Assembly: GCA_027019325.1 (NCBI GenBank) | Contig: JALUWT010000174.1 | Span: 1 to 33,649, forward strand | DNA from: Sulfurimonas sp. | GTDB lineage: Bacteria > Campylobacterota > Campylobacteria > Campylobacterales > Sulfurimonadaceae | Length of the DNA stretch: 33,649 nt | Direction of reading: 5' to 3' | Shown here: positions 16,257 to 24,889 of the stretch, in pieces | How the letters are laid out: each line of letters begins with the position of its first letter | How positions within the stretch are numbered: the stretch's first letter is position 1 | The notes under the pieces: generated by a model | What the model was told of the DNA's origin: nothing | What the model saw: the letters and a program-made list of their open reading frames with translations, nothing else | The model's database searches: none | Made by a program: the position numbers and the translations under genes

Positions 16257-17642
16257 ATGATAGATGCACAACATTTAGAACATTTTACAAAACTTGTCGG
16301 AGATGAAAATATCTACGCCGATAAAGCACATCTGATTGCTTACTCATATGATGCTACTCGTGAGCATTTTGAGCCTGATGCCGTCATTTTCCCCCGTGAT
16401 GAAGAGGATATTCAAGAGATTTTAAAGTACTGTAATGAGCATAAGATTGTCATTGTCCCTCGTGGAGCGGGCAGTGGATTTACCGGGGGTGCACTTCCTA
16501 GTCACGGCGGTATTGTGCTAGCGATGGAAAAGCATATGAATAAAATCCTAGAGATTGACATGAAAAATATGGTTGCCATCGTCCAACCGGGTGTCATCAA
16601 TATGGATCTGCAGCATGCAGTGGAAGAAGTGGGACTTTTTTATCCACCAGATCCGGCAAGTCAAGATTATTCAACGCTTGGCGGTAACGTGAGTGAAAAT
16701 GCTGGTGGAATGCGCGCAGCAAAATATGGCATCACAAAAGATTACGTAATGGCAACACGTGCCGTACTTCCAAATGGTGATCTCATAAAAGCGGGTAAGC
16801 GAACGATAAAAGATGTTGCCGGATACAACATCAGCGGTATTTTAATCGCTTCTGAGGGGACTTTGGCAGTTTTGACAGAAATCACACTCAAACTCATTCC
16901 AAAGCCAAAAATGACAAAGACAGCTATGGGCATATTCCCAACGGTAAATGATGCAATGGAAGCAGTTTATAAAACAATGGCAAGTGGGATTACTCCGGTT
17001 ACAATGGAGTTTTTAGACAACTTGACAATTCGTGCCGTGGAGCAGACATTTAACAAAGGATTGCCTGTTGATGCAGGGGCACTTTTGGTGACAGATGTTG
17101 ATGGAAATCTTGAAGATGATCTGGATTTTCAAATGAATCAGATTGAGAAGGTCTTTAAAGAAAACGGCTGTTCTGAATTTCGCCGTGCAAAAGATAAAAA
17201 AGAGGCAGCAGATATCTGGTTTGCCAGACGGAACGCCTCTCCTGCACTCTCTGTTTACGGCAGTAAAAAACTCAACGAAGATGTAACAGTTCCCCGTGCT
17301 GTTTTACCGGAACTTTTAGAGAAGTTTTATGCCATAGCTGAGAAGTACAATGTTAACATTCCCTGTTTTGGACATACGGGCGATGGAAATGTACATACGA
17401 ATGTTATGGTAGATGGAAGCGACCCCGAACAGGTGAAAATCGCTTATAAAGCCATAGAAGAGGTTTTCCAAGCGACTATTGATTTGGGAGGAACACTCTC
17501 AGGCGAACACGGCATTGGACTTGCAAAAGCACCGTATATGAAGATGGCTTTTTCTGATGCTGAGATGGCACTCTTTAAGTCCATCAAAAAAGCTTTTGAT
17601 CCTAACAATATTTTAAACCCTGCAAAGATGGGCTTGGATTAA
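16257..17642 (+). CDS. glcD: FAD-linked oxidase, glycolate oxidase subunit GlcD-like
   Basis: A 461-residue FAD enzyme of the GlcD/D-lactate dehydrogenase group, oxidising a 2-hydroxy acid. The FAD-binding PCMH domain (about 40-215) shows PRGAGSGFTGGALP and YSTLGGNVSENAGGMRAAKYG. The C-terminal cap has PCFGHTGDGNVHTNVM, LSGEHGIGLAK and the closing FDPNNILNPAKMG. No GlcE or GlcF partner gene is adjacent, unlike the E. coli operon, so it may pair with separate subunits or act alone; D-lactate is an alternative substrate. It is flanked by the pgbA-like gene (1 base away) and yihY (4 bases away). Confidence 0.88.
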   Translation: MIDAQHLEHFTKLVGDENIYADKAHLIAYSYDATREHFEPDAVIFPRDEEDIQEILKYCNEHKIVIVPRGAGSGFTGGALPSHGGIVLAMEKHMNKILEIDMKNMVAIVQPGVINMDLQHAVEEVGLFYPPDPASQDYSTLGGNVSENAGGMRAAKYGITKDYVMATRAVLPNGDLIKAGKRTIKDVAGYNISGILIASEGTLAVLTEITLKLIPKPKMTKTAMGIFPTVNDAMEAVYKTMASGITPVTMEFLDNLTIRAVEQTFNKGLPVDAGALLVTDVDGNLEDDLDFQMNQIEKVFKENGCSEFRRAKDKKEAADIWFARRNASPALSVYGSKKLNEDVTVPRAVLPELLEKFYAIAEKYNVNIPCFGHTGDGNVHTNVMVDGSDPEQVKIAYKAIEEVFQATIDLGGTLSGEHGIGLAKAPYMKMAFSDAEMALFKSIKKAFDPNNILNPAKMGLD

Positions 17643-17646
17643 AATT

Positions 17647-18471
17647 ATGCATATTTTAGCTCGTAAAATTTACAATCAGACAAAACAGTTTGTTTTGGCT
17701 TTTGTAGATAAGGAGCTGACCCTTTTTGCAGCGAGTTTGAGTTTTTATACGATTTTTACTATCATTCCTCTGCTTTTGATTGTTCTTACTCTGCTTACTT
17801 CACTTCCAAGTTTTTCTCAGCAGTATGAGAAGATTAAAGCTTTTATATTTTCAAATCTAATGCCGGTGCAGTCAGAAGTGATTATGCATAATATCGACAG
17901 TTTTGTGGCAAATTCTGCGAAGGTGGGTGCTTTTGGACTTGTTATGATTTTGATTGCATCACTACTGTTTTTTAAAAACTTTGAGTATATTGCAAATAAA
18001 ATCTTTCACGCAAAGGCACGGACACTCTGGGAGAGTGTCACAACCTACTGGACGATGCTTACACTTACTCCTATTGCATTGGGAGTCTCTTTTTATATTA
18101 CGGGTTATATTGCAGGGTTGATGGCTACAAATGCCTTGACATCGGGTTTAAATATTTTGCCGCTTGTACCCTACCTAATCATCTGGGGACTCTTCTTTTT
18201 AATCTTTCAAATCGGACCAAACGCAAAGATTAATCCAAAGGCTTCTGCCATCAGCTCTTTTTTGGTCGCCATTATCTTTAGTGCAAGTAAAAATGCTTTT
18301 ATCTACTATGTCTTTTTAAATAAATCTTATGCAACGATGTATGGCTCTTTTGCCATTGTGATGTTTCTTTTTTTATGGATATATGTCTCTTGGATTATCT
18401 TTATTTATGGTTTGAAACTATGCTATATTATAGATGAAGTATATAAAAATAGAGAAAGTATAGAAGAGTAA
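17647..18471 (+). CDS. YihY/BrkB family inner-membrane protein
   Basis: A 274-residue membrane protein with about six predicted spans (near 25-60, 95-115, 135-160, 170-195, 205-225, 240-262). The family start LFAASLSFYTIFTIIPLLLI and the end YGSFAIVMFLFLWIYVSWIIFIYG are typical YihY (formerly mis-called ribonuclease BN). The family's function is not settled; envelope or transport roles have been proposed. It follows glcD by 4 bases. Its last 54 bases overlap comEC, which is coded on the other strand, so both C-termini share the same DNA. Confidence 0.9.
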   Translation: MHILARKIYNQTKQFVLAFVDKELTLFAASLSFYTIFTIIPLLLIVLTLLTSLPSFSQQYEKIKAFIFSNLMPVQSEVIMHNIDSFVANSAKVGAFGLVMILIASLLFFKNFEYIANKIFHAKARTLWESVTTYWTMLTLTPIALGVSFYITGYIAGLMATNALTSGLNILPLVPYLIIWGLFFLIFQIGPNAKINPKASAISSFLVAIIFSASKNAFIYYVFLNKSYATMYGSFAIVMFLFLWIYVSWIIFIYGLKLCYIIDEVYKNRESIEE

Positions 18472-19701
18472 GATATAAAGCGCTTCTTTTTTAAAAACAG
18501 CTAACAATGAGAGTAAAATCTCAACAACAAGATACCAGATATTTAAATGTACTTTCGCTGCGTGAGCATTGAGATGTATGAGAAAGTTTAAACTGCCATC
18601 AAGCAAATCTCCCAATCCAAGAAGATGTAGAGCAATTGCAAGCGGATAAAAGAGTGTAAAAAGTGAAGTCCAGAGAATAGAGAGCGGATGGTAGAGTGAA
18701 AAGTTGCCGAAGATATGTAAAGAGTAGGGCAGCATCATCAGATAAATCCAAAAGGGCAGCGTAAGAAATATAAAGAGCTTGCTTTTTTCTTTAAAATGAA
18801 TCAAAAACAAGAAAATGTAGAAGACGCCTGAACTGCTTAAAAAGAAGCCGATACTAAAGATCAGTCTTGGAAAGAGTGCCAGTATGATGAGAATACTCAG
18901 TAGCAGTGTCTGCATAGAGATGATTTTAATGCCGCGGTCATAGAGAACAAAGCCCACAACAAGCATCACAAAAGCACGTAAGAGTGAAGGCGGCGTATCT
19001 AAAAAAAGAAGATATGCAAAAAGCAGCAGTGTGATGATAACAAAAATGTCCCGTTTGGAATTCCGGTAGGGAAAATATCTATTTTGTAAGAATTTATAGG
19101 GAAACTGTATGATGAAAAATAGAATGGCACTAAGCACACCCAAGTGAAACCCACTTATGGCGATGAGATGGGAGATACCAAGATTTGAAAAAGTTTGCTG
19201 TAGTGTATATGGCAGGCTCTTGGCCAAAAAAAGTGCCTGATATATTGCGTTGGCATTTTTGTCTGTATGCTCTTTGGCAATACGCTCTGAAAGTCTGTTT
19301 TTAAAAGAGGCGGAATTTTTTACTTGTATGATTTTACTAAAAGCAAAAAATCCTTTCATGTAGGCCTTAAAGGTGATCTTTCCTGCCCAGACCTCCATTG
19401 TGACTTCTTTGCCTTGGTAGTTTGGCATCTTTTTTGACGCTGTAGTATAAAACGTAAAGCCGTCACTACTTTTGAGTTTTAAAACTTGATAGGTTTTAGT
19501 TTTGCCTTTTTTCGTAAGTTTTATTTTTGTGTACTGCTTGAGGACTTTTGCATGAACGATTTGGGAGTCAAATTTACTCAGCTCTTTATAGTTGTAGTAC
19601 TCAAAAGAGAGAGAAAGTGCAAGGAGGCTGAAAAAGAGGAGCAAGAGATAGCTAAAATCTCTTTTTGAACTGAGCAGCTCAACTCTCTCCAGAGATGCCA
19701 T
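18418..19701 (-). CDS. comEC: ComEC/Rec2 family DNA-uptake channel protein (short form)
   Basis: A 427-residue membrane protein. An N-terminal pair of spans and an OB-like extracytoplasmic region (about 60-140) are followed by the competence domain with the signature GISHLIAISGFHLG near residue 175 and about six further spans. The C-terminal metallo-beta-lactamase nuclease domain of long ComEC proteins is absent, as in Helicobacter and Campylobacter as I recall. In natural transformation ComEC carries single-stranded DNA across the inner membrane. The start ATG shares one base with the dnaB stop (TAATG), indicating coupled translation. An exact CTGCGTGAG word lies inside at 18558-18566. The 3' end overlaps yihY by 54 bases. 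Confidence 0.92.
   Translation of the reverse strand: MASLERVELLSSKRDFSYLLLLFFSLLALSLSFEYYNYKELSKFDSQIVHAKVLKQYTKIKLTKKGKTKTYQVLKLKSSDGFTFYTTASKKMPNYQGKEVTMEVWAGKITFKAYMKGFFAFSKIIQVKNSASFKNRLSERIAKEHTDKNANAIYQALFLAKSLPYTLQQTFSNLGISHLIAISGFHLGVLSAILFFIIQFPYKFLQNRYFPYRNSKRDIFVIITLLLFAYLLFLDTPPSLLRAFVMLVVGFVLYDRGIKIISMQTLLLSILIILALFPRLIFSIGFFLSSSGVFYIFLFLIHFKEKSKLFIFLTLPFWIYLMMLPYSLHIFGNFSLYHPLSILWTSLFTLFYPLAIALHLLGLGDLLDGSLNFLIHLNAHAAKVHLNIWYLVVEILLSLLAVFKKEALYILLFYTFSIFIYFIYNIA
18558..18566 (+). repeat. CTGCGTGAG word in comEC
   Basis: A single exact copy inside comEC. On the coding strand it is CTCACGCAG within codons for AHAA, a register different from the LRE seen in other genes. Confidence 0.8.
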
Positions 19702-21146
19702 TAGATTGGCGGCATCTCTACATTTGGAAGATCAACCTGTGCGGACGAAGTATCGACATTTTCATAAACAGTCTCAACAGCACTCGCAAAGCTAGGCGCA
19801 TCCACAAAACGAGTAAGTTTTTTCTGAAAAATAAGTTTGACATGACCGGTAGGTCCGTTTCTCTGCTTTCCAATGATGATTTCAGACTCTTCTTCCTCTT
19901 TTTCAACATAGGTTGAGGTAAACTCTTTGCCTTCTGTTTTAGCCGCTTTTTCGCGCTCTTTTTCTTCTTTGTAGAGGTAAACATCATCACGATAGACAAA
20001 CAAAATAATATCGGCATCTTGCTCGATTGAACCAGATTCACGAATATCGCTGAGCATTGGACGCTTGTCATTACGAGATTCAAGCCCACGGTTGAGCTGT
20101 GAGAGTGCAACTATTGGCATCTCAAGCTCACGTGCGAGCATTTTGAGCCCACGTGAGATTTCAGAGACCTGCAGGTGACGGTCTTGATTGCCGATGCCCG
20201 ACATGATTTGTAAGTAGTCGATGACGGCTATCTCAATTTCCGGATGCTGATTTTTGAGTTTTCTCAGTTTAGATCGTAACTGATTGATGTTGACGCTTCC
20301 CTGATCATCGACAAAAAGTTTCGCGTCATTCATCCTGTCAATAGCACCGTTTAAAGAGCTCCACTGGTCATCGTTCATATCTCCGACACGCAATTTTTGT
20401 AGAGGAATGGATGTTTGAATGGAGAGCAGTCTCAACATAAGTTGTTCTGCCGGCATCTCTAAAGAGAAAAAAGCAACCCCTTTGCCTTGGACTATAAGAT
20501 TGTGTACCGTGTTTAAAACAAAAGAAGTTTTTCCCATTGCAGGCCGTGCAGCAATGATGACGAGGTCTCCTTTTCCAAAACCTGTTGTCATTTTGTTGAG
20601 TTCTTTAAAACCGGTGTCTACACCAACAAGCACAGAGTTTCCGCGGGCCTTCATCTCTTTGATATACTCCATCGTATCGAAGGTTATCTTTGGAGAGTCT
20701 TTAAAATCGCTTGTCTGATTGTCCTGTGTAATTTCATAAAGTTTCTTCTCAACAATATCTACAACTTCGGCGGAGGGAAGTTCTTCTTCAACGGTTACAC
20801 GTTTTATCTCTGTTGTGAGTGTGAGCAGGTGGCGTTTGAGTGACTTGTCTTTAATCTCATCGACATAGGCTCTTGTGTTTGCGATAGGATTGGCCGACAG
20901 AATTTCAAGTATAACCTGCTCATCAAATTTTTTTGCCTTAATGAGCTCTTTTTTGATGAACTCTTCATCTATGGGCTGATCTTTTTGCAGGAGTGTAATC
21001 ATCGCTTGGAAGATGTCTTGATGCGCAGGAAGATAAAAGTCATCTTTTTTTAAAGTAACGCTCAAATCATCGAATTGGCTCGGTTCAAAGACGATAGAAC
21101 TTAAAATACTTCTCTCAAAAGCTAAATTGTACAAATTATCTTGCAT
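19701..21146 (-). CDS. dnaB: Replicative DNA helicase
   Basis: A 481-residue hexameric helicase that unwinds DNA ahead of the fork. The N-terminal domain (1-100) packs onto primase; the RecA-like domain has the P-loop ARPAMGKTS near 205, the DYLQIMSG Walker B region near 308 and the family end IIIGKQRNGPTG. Between FVYRDDVY and IIIGKQRNG there is a charged insertion of about 35 residues (KEEKEREKAAKTEGKEF and more). A similar insertion is known in H. pylori DnaB. It lies 2 bases after ispG and runs into comEC with a TAATG overlap, the dnaB-comEC order known from Helicobacter. Confidence 0.97.
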   Translation of the reverse strand: MQDNLYNLAFERSILSSIVFEPSQFDDLSVTLKKDDFYLPAHQDIFQAMITLLQKDQPIDEEFIKKELIKAKKFDEQVILEILSANPIANTRAYVDEIKDKSLKRHLLTLTTEIKRVTVEEELPSAEVVDIVEKKLYEITQDNQTSDFKDSPKITFDTMEYIKEMKARGNSVLVGVDTGFKELNKMTTGFGKGDLVIIAARPAMGKTSFVLNTVHNLIVQGKGVAFFSLEMPAEQLMLRLLSIQTSIPLQKLRVGDMNDDQWSSLNGAIDRMNDAKLFVDDQGSVNINQLRSKLRKLKNQHPEIEIAVIDYLQIMSGIGNQDRHLQVSEISRGLKMLARELEMPIVALSQLNRGLESRNDKRPMLSDIRESGSIEQDADIILFVYRDDVYLYKEEKEREKAAKTEGKEFTSTYVEKEEEESEIIIGKQRNGPTGHVKLIFQKKLTRFVDAPSFASAVETVYENVDTSSAQVDLPNVEMPPI

Positions 21147-21148
21147 AT

Positions 21149-22207
21149 TTATGATTCCTCAGCCATTTTTTCAACCTCAAAGACAAATTTATCTACAAGC
21201 TCTTTTTCATCGAGGTTGGCAACCACTTCGCCTTTGACCATGACAAGTCCTTTGCCTTTACCGTAAGCGATGGCGACATCTGCATGCGCTGCTTCACCTA
21301 TGGCGTTGACAACACATCCCATAACAGAGACATTGAGTGGTGTTTTAATGTGTGCTGTACGTTTTTCTATCTCTGCGACAGCAGAGACCAAATCTGCTTC
21401 GATGCGTCCGCAGGTAGGACAGGAGATAATATTCAAACCATCAGGCATAGCGCCGCTGTCTTTTAAAATTGCACGCCCGACATTTATCTCCTCTTCGAGT
21501 TCCCCTGTGATGCTCACGCGCATCGTGTCGCCGATGCCTTCAAGCAGGAGTGTTCCCAAACCGATGGCACTTTTTACTGTTGCGTGAAAGATAGTTCCCG
21601 CTTCGGTTACGCCAAGGTGAAATGGATAGTTGTTTTTTGGACGCAGCATTCTGTATGCTTCTACGGTACGTGAGACATCACTGGCCTTGAGGGAGACTTT
21701 GATGTCATCAAAGCCCAAATCTTCCAAAAATTTGATGTTGTACTCGGCAGAAGCTACCATTGCTTCGGCTGTCGGGCCGTATTTGTTGTCAAACTCTTTT
21801 TCCAGACTTCCTGCATTGACACCGATGCGGATAGGGAGATTTCTCTCTTGACACGCTTTTACTATCTCTGTGATCTTTGTTTTATCACTGATATTTCCCG
21901 GATTAAAGCGGATGCAGTCCACAGACTCTGCTGCTATGAGCGCGAGTTTGTAGTTGAAGTGGATGTCTGCAACAAGCGGTAGAGATATCTGCTCTTTGAT
22001 GGATTTGAGAGCGAGTGCATCTTCCATATCAGGTACGGCTACACGCACGATGTCTGCACCGGCAAAATGGAGACGATTTATCTGCTCTACTGTAGCGGCA
22101 ACATCATGTGTGTTGGAGTAGGTCATTGACTGGACTGAGATGGGGGCATCGCCGCCGACAGCTACGTCACCGACATATATTTTTTTCGTTGGGTATCTTT
22201 GTATCAT
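21149..22207 (-). CDS. ispG: 4-hydroxy-3-methylbut-2-enyl diphosphate synthase (flavodoxin)
   Basis: A 352-residue iron-sulfur enzyme of the MEP isoprenoid pathway, converting the cyclic diphosphate MEcPP to HMBPP. The three [4Fe-4S] cysteines are seen: Cys263 and Cys266 (SCPTCGR) and Cys298 (MGCVVN), followed by the glutamate ligand in NAIGEA. The N-terminal TIM-barrel part shows [13 protein letters not shown] and [10 protein letters not shown]. The length is right for the compact bacterial type. It is the first gene of the leftward ispG-dnaB-comEC unit. Confidence 0.97.
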   Translation of the reverse strand: MIQRYPTKKIYVGDVAVGGDAPISVQSMTYSNTHDVAATVEQINRLHFAGADIVRVAVPDMEDALALKSIKEQISLPLVADIHFNYKLALIAAESVDCIRFNPGNISDKTKITEIVKACQERNLPIRIGVNAGSLEKEFDNKYGPTAEAMVASAEYNIKFLEDLGFDDIKVSLKASDVSRTVEAYRMLRPKNNYPFHLGVTEAGTIFHATVKSAIGLGTLLLEGIGDTMRVSITGELEEEINVGRAILKDSGAMPDGLNIISCPTCGRIEADLVSAVAEIEKRTAHIKTPLNVSVMGCVVNAIGEAAHADVAIAYGKGKGLVMVKGEVVANLDEKELVDKFVFEVEKMAEES

Positions 22208-22247
22208 GAAGTGATTTTATCTTTTTTTATATGAAAAGGCGCTTTAG

Positions 22248-22697
22248 TTATACGAGATAATCTTGACAGATTACTATATTGTACTGCTTGTGGCTTATTG
22301 CGTATTCAATTCTTTCAAAAAGTTTGTTGGACATATCGAGATAGTTTGCATCAAAGTCCATAGAGTCAGAGGCACTCACAAAAAATTTCTCATTATAGTA
22401 CATTTTTTGCAGTGTTTTGTTAAGGTTTTCAGAGGCTCGGATGCAGGATTGGCCACCTGTCTCATCAAAAACAACACAAAAGATATTTGAATGAAGAGGA
22501 ATGAGCATGTCAGTTTCGCGCAGAGTGTTTTGCAGTTTTTTTGCATCAACTTTAACATTTTTATCATGATAAATGAGCGAAAGTGAAAAGTGAGAGTCAT
22601 AGCGTTTTTCTCTATAAATATATTCAGAGATGTTCTCCAAGATGGTTTTATAGTAGCTGTTTCTGTTTTTATTAATCTCTTCTAGAATGGTAGACAT
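22248..22697 (-). CDS. Small cytoplasmic protein of unknown function, possibly a degenerate GGDEF fold
   Basis: A 149-residue protein with no signal peptide or membrane span. The central and C-terminal pattern (FSLSLIYHD, KLQNTLRETDMLIPL, NIFCVVFDETGGQS, FVSASDSMD, LFERIEYAIS) resembles the strand-helix order of a GGDEF-like fold. It lacks the GGDEF motif, the metal aspartates and the RxxD site, so it cannot be an active cyclase and the fold itself is only inference. A very strong ribosome binding site (AGGAGGAG) lies 9 bases before the ATG. A 12-bp inverted repeat sits just upstream. It follows the copper receptor in the same direction and ispG follows after 40 bases. Confidence 0.6.
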   Translation of the reverse strand: MSTILEEINKNRNSYYKTILENISEYIYREKRYDSHFSLSLIYHDKNVKVDAKKLQNTLRETDMLIPLHSNIFCVVFDETGGQSCIRASENLNKTLQKMYYNEKFFVSASDSMDFDANYLDMSNKLFERIEYAISHKQYNIVICQDYLV

Positions 22698-22726
22698 AGT
22701 TACTCTCCTCCTAATTCGCGCTCTCT

Positions 22727-22765
22727 ATCATAACTAATTAAAATAAAATAAAGATTAGTTATGAT
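22727..22765. promoter_or_regulatory. 12-bp perfect inverted repeat upstream of the 22248 gene
   Basis: ATCATAACTAAT (22727-22738) and ATTAGTTATGAT (22754-22765) are perfect complements with a 15-base AT-only-but-one spacer. There is no T-run after either arm, so it is an operator candidate or an mRNA stem between the copper-receptor stop and the next gene. Confidence 0.5.
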
Positions 22766-22787
22766 GTTATAAGAAGGAGAAGAGCCT

Positions 22788-24776
22788 CTAGAACTTAAAG
22801 TCTAAATTGGTGTAGACATAACGTCCTGGTTCATTCATAAGCATCACATCACCACCGCCAGTTACTAGTACTAAGTCTGCGTATGTATTGCTCTGTGCAT
22901 AGGTAACATCAAACATATTGTTGACGCCAACTGTAAGGTCAAATTTTTTGTTAACTGCATGTTTTACTTTTGCGTTGAGAATTGCCCAGCCTGCAAGAAC
23001 CTGCTCACCGTTGTCATCATCAACTTTGTTCCATCGTGCACTCATGAGTGTTTCAAGTGTTGCTAAAGAGTTGTTTGCATACTCATAGTTAAGAGCTATG
23101 TTTCCTCGTAGTGGTGCCATGTCAGCAAGATTTGTATTCGTTTGTCCTGCAAGTGCTTTATCTTTTTTACCTCGTTTGTATGATGCTCCCATATCTATGG
23201 TCATGTCATCAGTTGCATAATACGAACTACTCACCTCACCTCCGTAGATTGTCGCATCTATATTTTCAAAAGCATTAGTAGTATACCCTTTATGATAATA
23301 GATATAGTCTTTTAATTTTGAGTAGAATGTTTTTATTTTGAATTTAAAAGTGTCATTATTTGTTTCATACCCTAAATCAACTTCTTGATTTCGAGTATCC
23401 TTTAAATTAGGTGTTCCAACTAAGTTACCTTGTGAACTAAAAAAATAAAGCTCTCTTGCATCGGGAACACGATAGGCTTGTCCTAATCCAAAAAAGAGTT
23501 TGTTCTCTTTGTTAAAGTTATATGTTGTTAAAAAATTGATGCCTACAGAGTGGTAGTTGTTATCTTGATAAGAATCATTTGTTATAGAAGTATCATCAAC
23601 TCTTGCGCCTGCAGAGAGATTGAGTGCGCCATATGCTTTGGAAAGTTTTGTGAAGAGTGCTGCGTTTTTTGTGACTGCATTATCTATACTTTTTTTATAC
23701 CCCATAGTAGCTGCAGAGCCATTTTTTTCATAATGTCCATCCCATTTTCTATTACTGCCGTCTAAACCGATAAGAAGTGTATAACCTTCGATATCAAACG
23801 TATTTTTGAGTTTAAGACCATCGAGATTTGTTGTTAACCAGTTTGTTATAACAGGGTTGGCACCATAAGAAGCCATTCTATAATCAGTTCCCATAGGATG
23901 GTCAACATCTGAGTGGAAGTACTCTAGATTTACATTTTTATACGAATCGCTGATGTTATCAATATTGTATGCAACACTGTAGATGTTAGAATCATCATAA
24001 ATTGCATCCATTTTTGAGTTACCATAGAGTACATTGTCACTTCTATTTGCTGTTACACTGAGGCGTAGTTCCTGATCTTTGGCTGTTGTGATGAAAGCTT
24101 TTGCCATAGCGCTTGTCTTTTTGTATGCCGGCATATCATAATAGGCAGGTTGGAGTTTTGCTCCAGCAGCTGCAGGGTTAACTGCTACATATTTATCTAT
24201 CTGTTGTGCGATGGAATTACCGTTTCCATCATGATACTGGTCAGAAGACTCAGTTGAGATTGCTGCTACAACTCTTATGAAATCGTTCCCGCCGCTTGCA
24301 GATGCACCGAATTTTTTATAGTTCCATGCACCAAAACCGAGGTTGATTTGTGCTTTAAAATCTTTTGTCGGTTTTTTTGTTTTTATTTTGAGCCCGCCGC
24401 TGAGGTTTCCGTAAGTTGTGACATCATAAGGCCCTTCTATAACTTCAATAGAATCGATTTGGTTAGCCAAAATATGTGAGATAGGAGGATCCATTCTGTT
24501 TGGACATGCGCCATAAATTTTTGTGCCGTCCATTTCTACAGAAATATTATCTCTTTTTTGTCCGCGGATAAGGACATCATTAGCGATGCCGCTTCTGCGT
24601 GACATGTCAATACTTGGAATAGAAGAGCTGAGTGCTGCTGCAACATCAGCAGAAGTTTGTGCATTTTGCGCTACCTCTGTTATGACGGTAGACTGTACAT
24701 CGATGGGTGCAAGTTCTATATCTGCAGAGTAGAGTGCAGAGACGGCCAGGAGTGAGAGCGTGATGCTTTTTTTCAT
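22788..24776 (-). CDS. TonB-dependent copper receptor, OprC/NosA type
   Basis: A 662-residue outer-membrane receptor. The signal peptide MKKSITLSLLAVSALYSA is followed by a plug domain with the TonB-box-like start and VLIRGQKRDNISVEMDG, then a 22-strand barrel ending in the typical YVYTNLDFKF with terminal Phe. The plug carries CPNRM (Cys91, Met95) and an extracellular loop carries HPM (His293, Met295). These CxxxM and HxM motifs are, as I recall, the copper ligands of Pseudomonas OprC, and NosA of the same family supplies copper to nitrous oxide reductase. Import of copper is therefore the likely role. An AGGGA site and TATACT box (24811-24816) precede the gene. Confidence 0.85.
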   Translation of the reverse strand: MKKSITLSLLAVSALYSADIELAPIDVQSTVITEVAQNAQTSADVAAALSSSIPSIDMSRRSGIANDVLIRGQKRDNISVEMDGTKIYGACPNRMDPPISHILANQIDSIEVIEGPYDVTTYGNLSGGLKIKTKKPTKDFKAQINLGFGAWNYKKFGASASGGNDFIRVVAAISTESSDQYHDGNGNSIAQQIDKYVAVNPAAAGAKLQPAYYDMPAYKKTSAMAKAFITTAKDQELRLSVTANRSDNVLYGNSKMDAIYDDSNIYSVAYNIDNISDSYKNVNLEYFHSDVDHPMGTDYRMASYGANPVITNWLTTNLDGLKLKNTFDIEGYTLLIGLDGSNRKWDGHYEKNGSAATMGYKKSIDNAVTKNAALFTKLSKAYGALNLSAGARVDDTSITNDSYQDNNYHSVGINFLTTYNFNKENKLFFGLGQAYRVPDARELYFFSSQGNLVGTPNLKDTRNQEVDLGYETNNDTFKFKIKTFYSKLKDYIYYHKGYTTNAFENIDATIYGGEVSSSYYATDDMTIDMGASYKRGKKDKALAGQTNTNLADMAPLRGNIALNYEYANNSLATLETLMSARWNKVDDDNGEQVLAGWAILNAKVKHAVNKKFDLTVGVNNMFDVTYAQSNTYADLVLVTGGGDVMLMNEPGRYVYTNLDFKF

Positions 24777-24810
24777 TGTTTCCCTTTTCTTTTTAAAATC
24801 TTAAAGTTTT

Positions 24811-24816
24811 AGTATA
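24811..24816 (-). promoter_or_regulatory. -10 box of the copper receptor gene
   Basis: TATACT on the minus strand within TATATATACT, 35 bases before the ATG at 24776. It leaves a leader of about 28 bases that contains the AAAGGGA ribosome binding site. The upstream stretch is T-rich, without a recognisable -35. Confidence 0.5.
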
Positions 24817-24839
24817 TATATTTAAAATAATAATCAAAC

Positions 24840-24858
24840 AAGTGTTACAGAAGTGTTA
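24840..24858. promoter_or_regulatory. Tandem 8-bp direct repeats with 11-bp period
   Basis: AAGTGTTA at 24840-24847 and again at 24851-24858, one DNA turn apart, about 25 bases upstream of the copper-receptor -10 box. OmpR/PhoB-class response regulators bind such tandem repeats, so a two-component regulator is a possible reader. That is inference. Confidence 0.4.
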
Positions 24859-24877
24859 ATAAAAACTATTTTTCTGC

Positions 24878-24883
24878 TAAAAT
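24878..24883 (+). promoter_or_regulatory. Extended -10 box predicting a leaderless transcript
   Basis: TGCTAAAAT (TGn extension plus TAAAAT). The expected TSS, about 7 bases on, coincides with the A of the ATG at 24890. There is no ribosome binding site before that ATG. Confidence 0.35.
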
Positions 24884-24889
24884 GGCATT

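Noticed and set aside
24818..24840. Fur box before the copper receptor (GATTATTATTTTAA-like)
   Set aside because: The match to an ATTATCA-type palindrome is poor and could be ordinary AT-rich promoter sequence.
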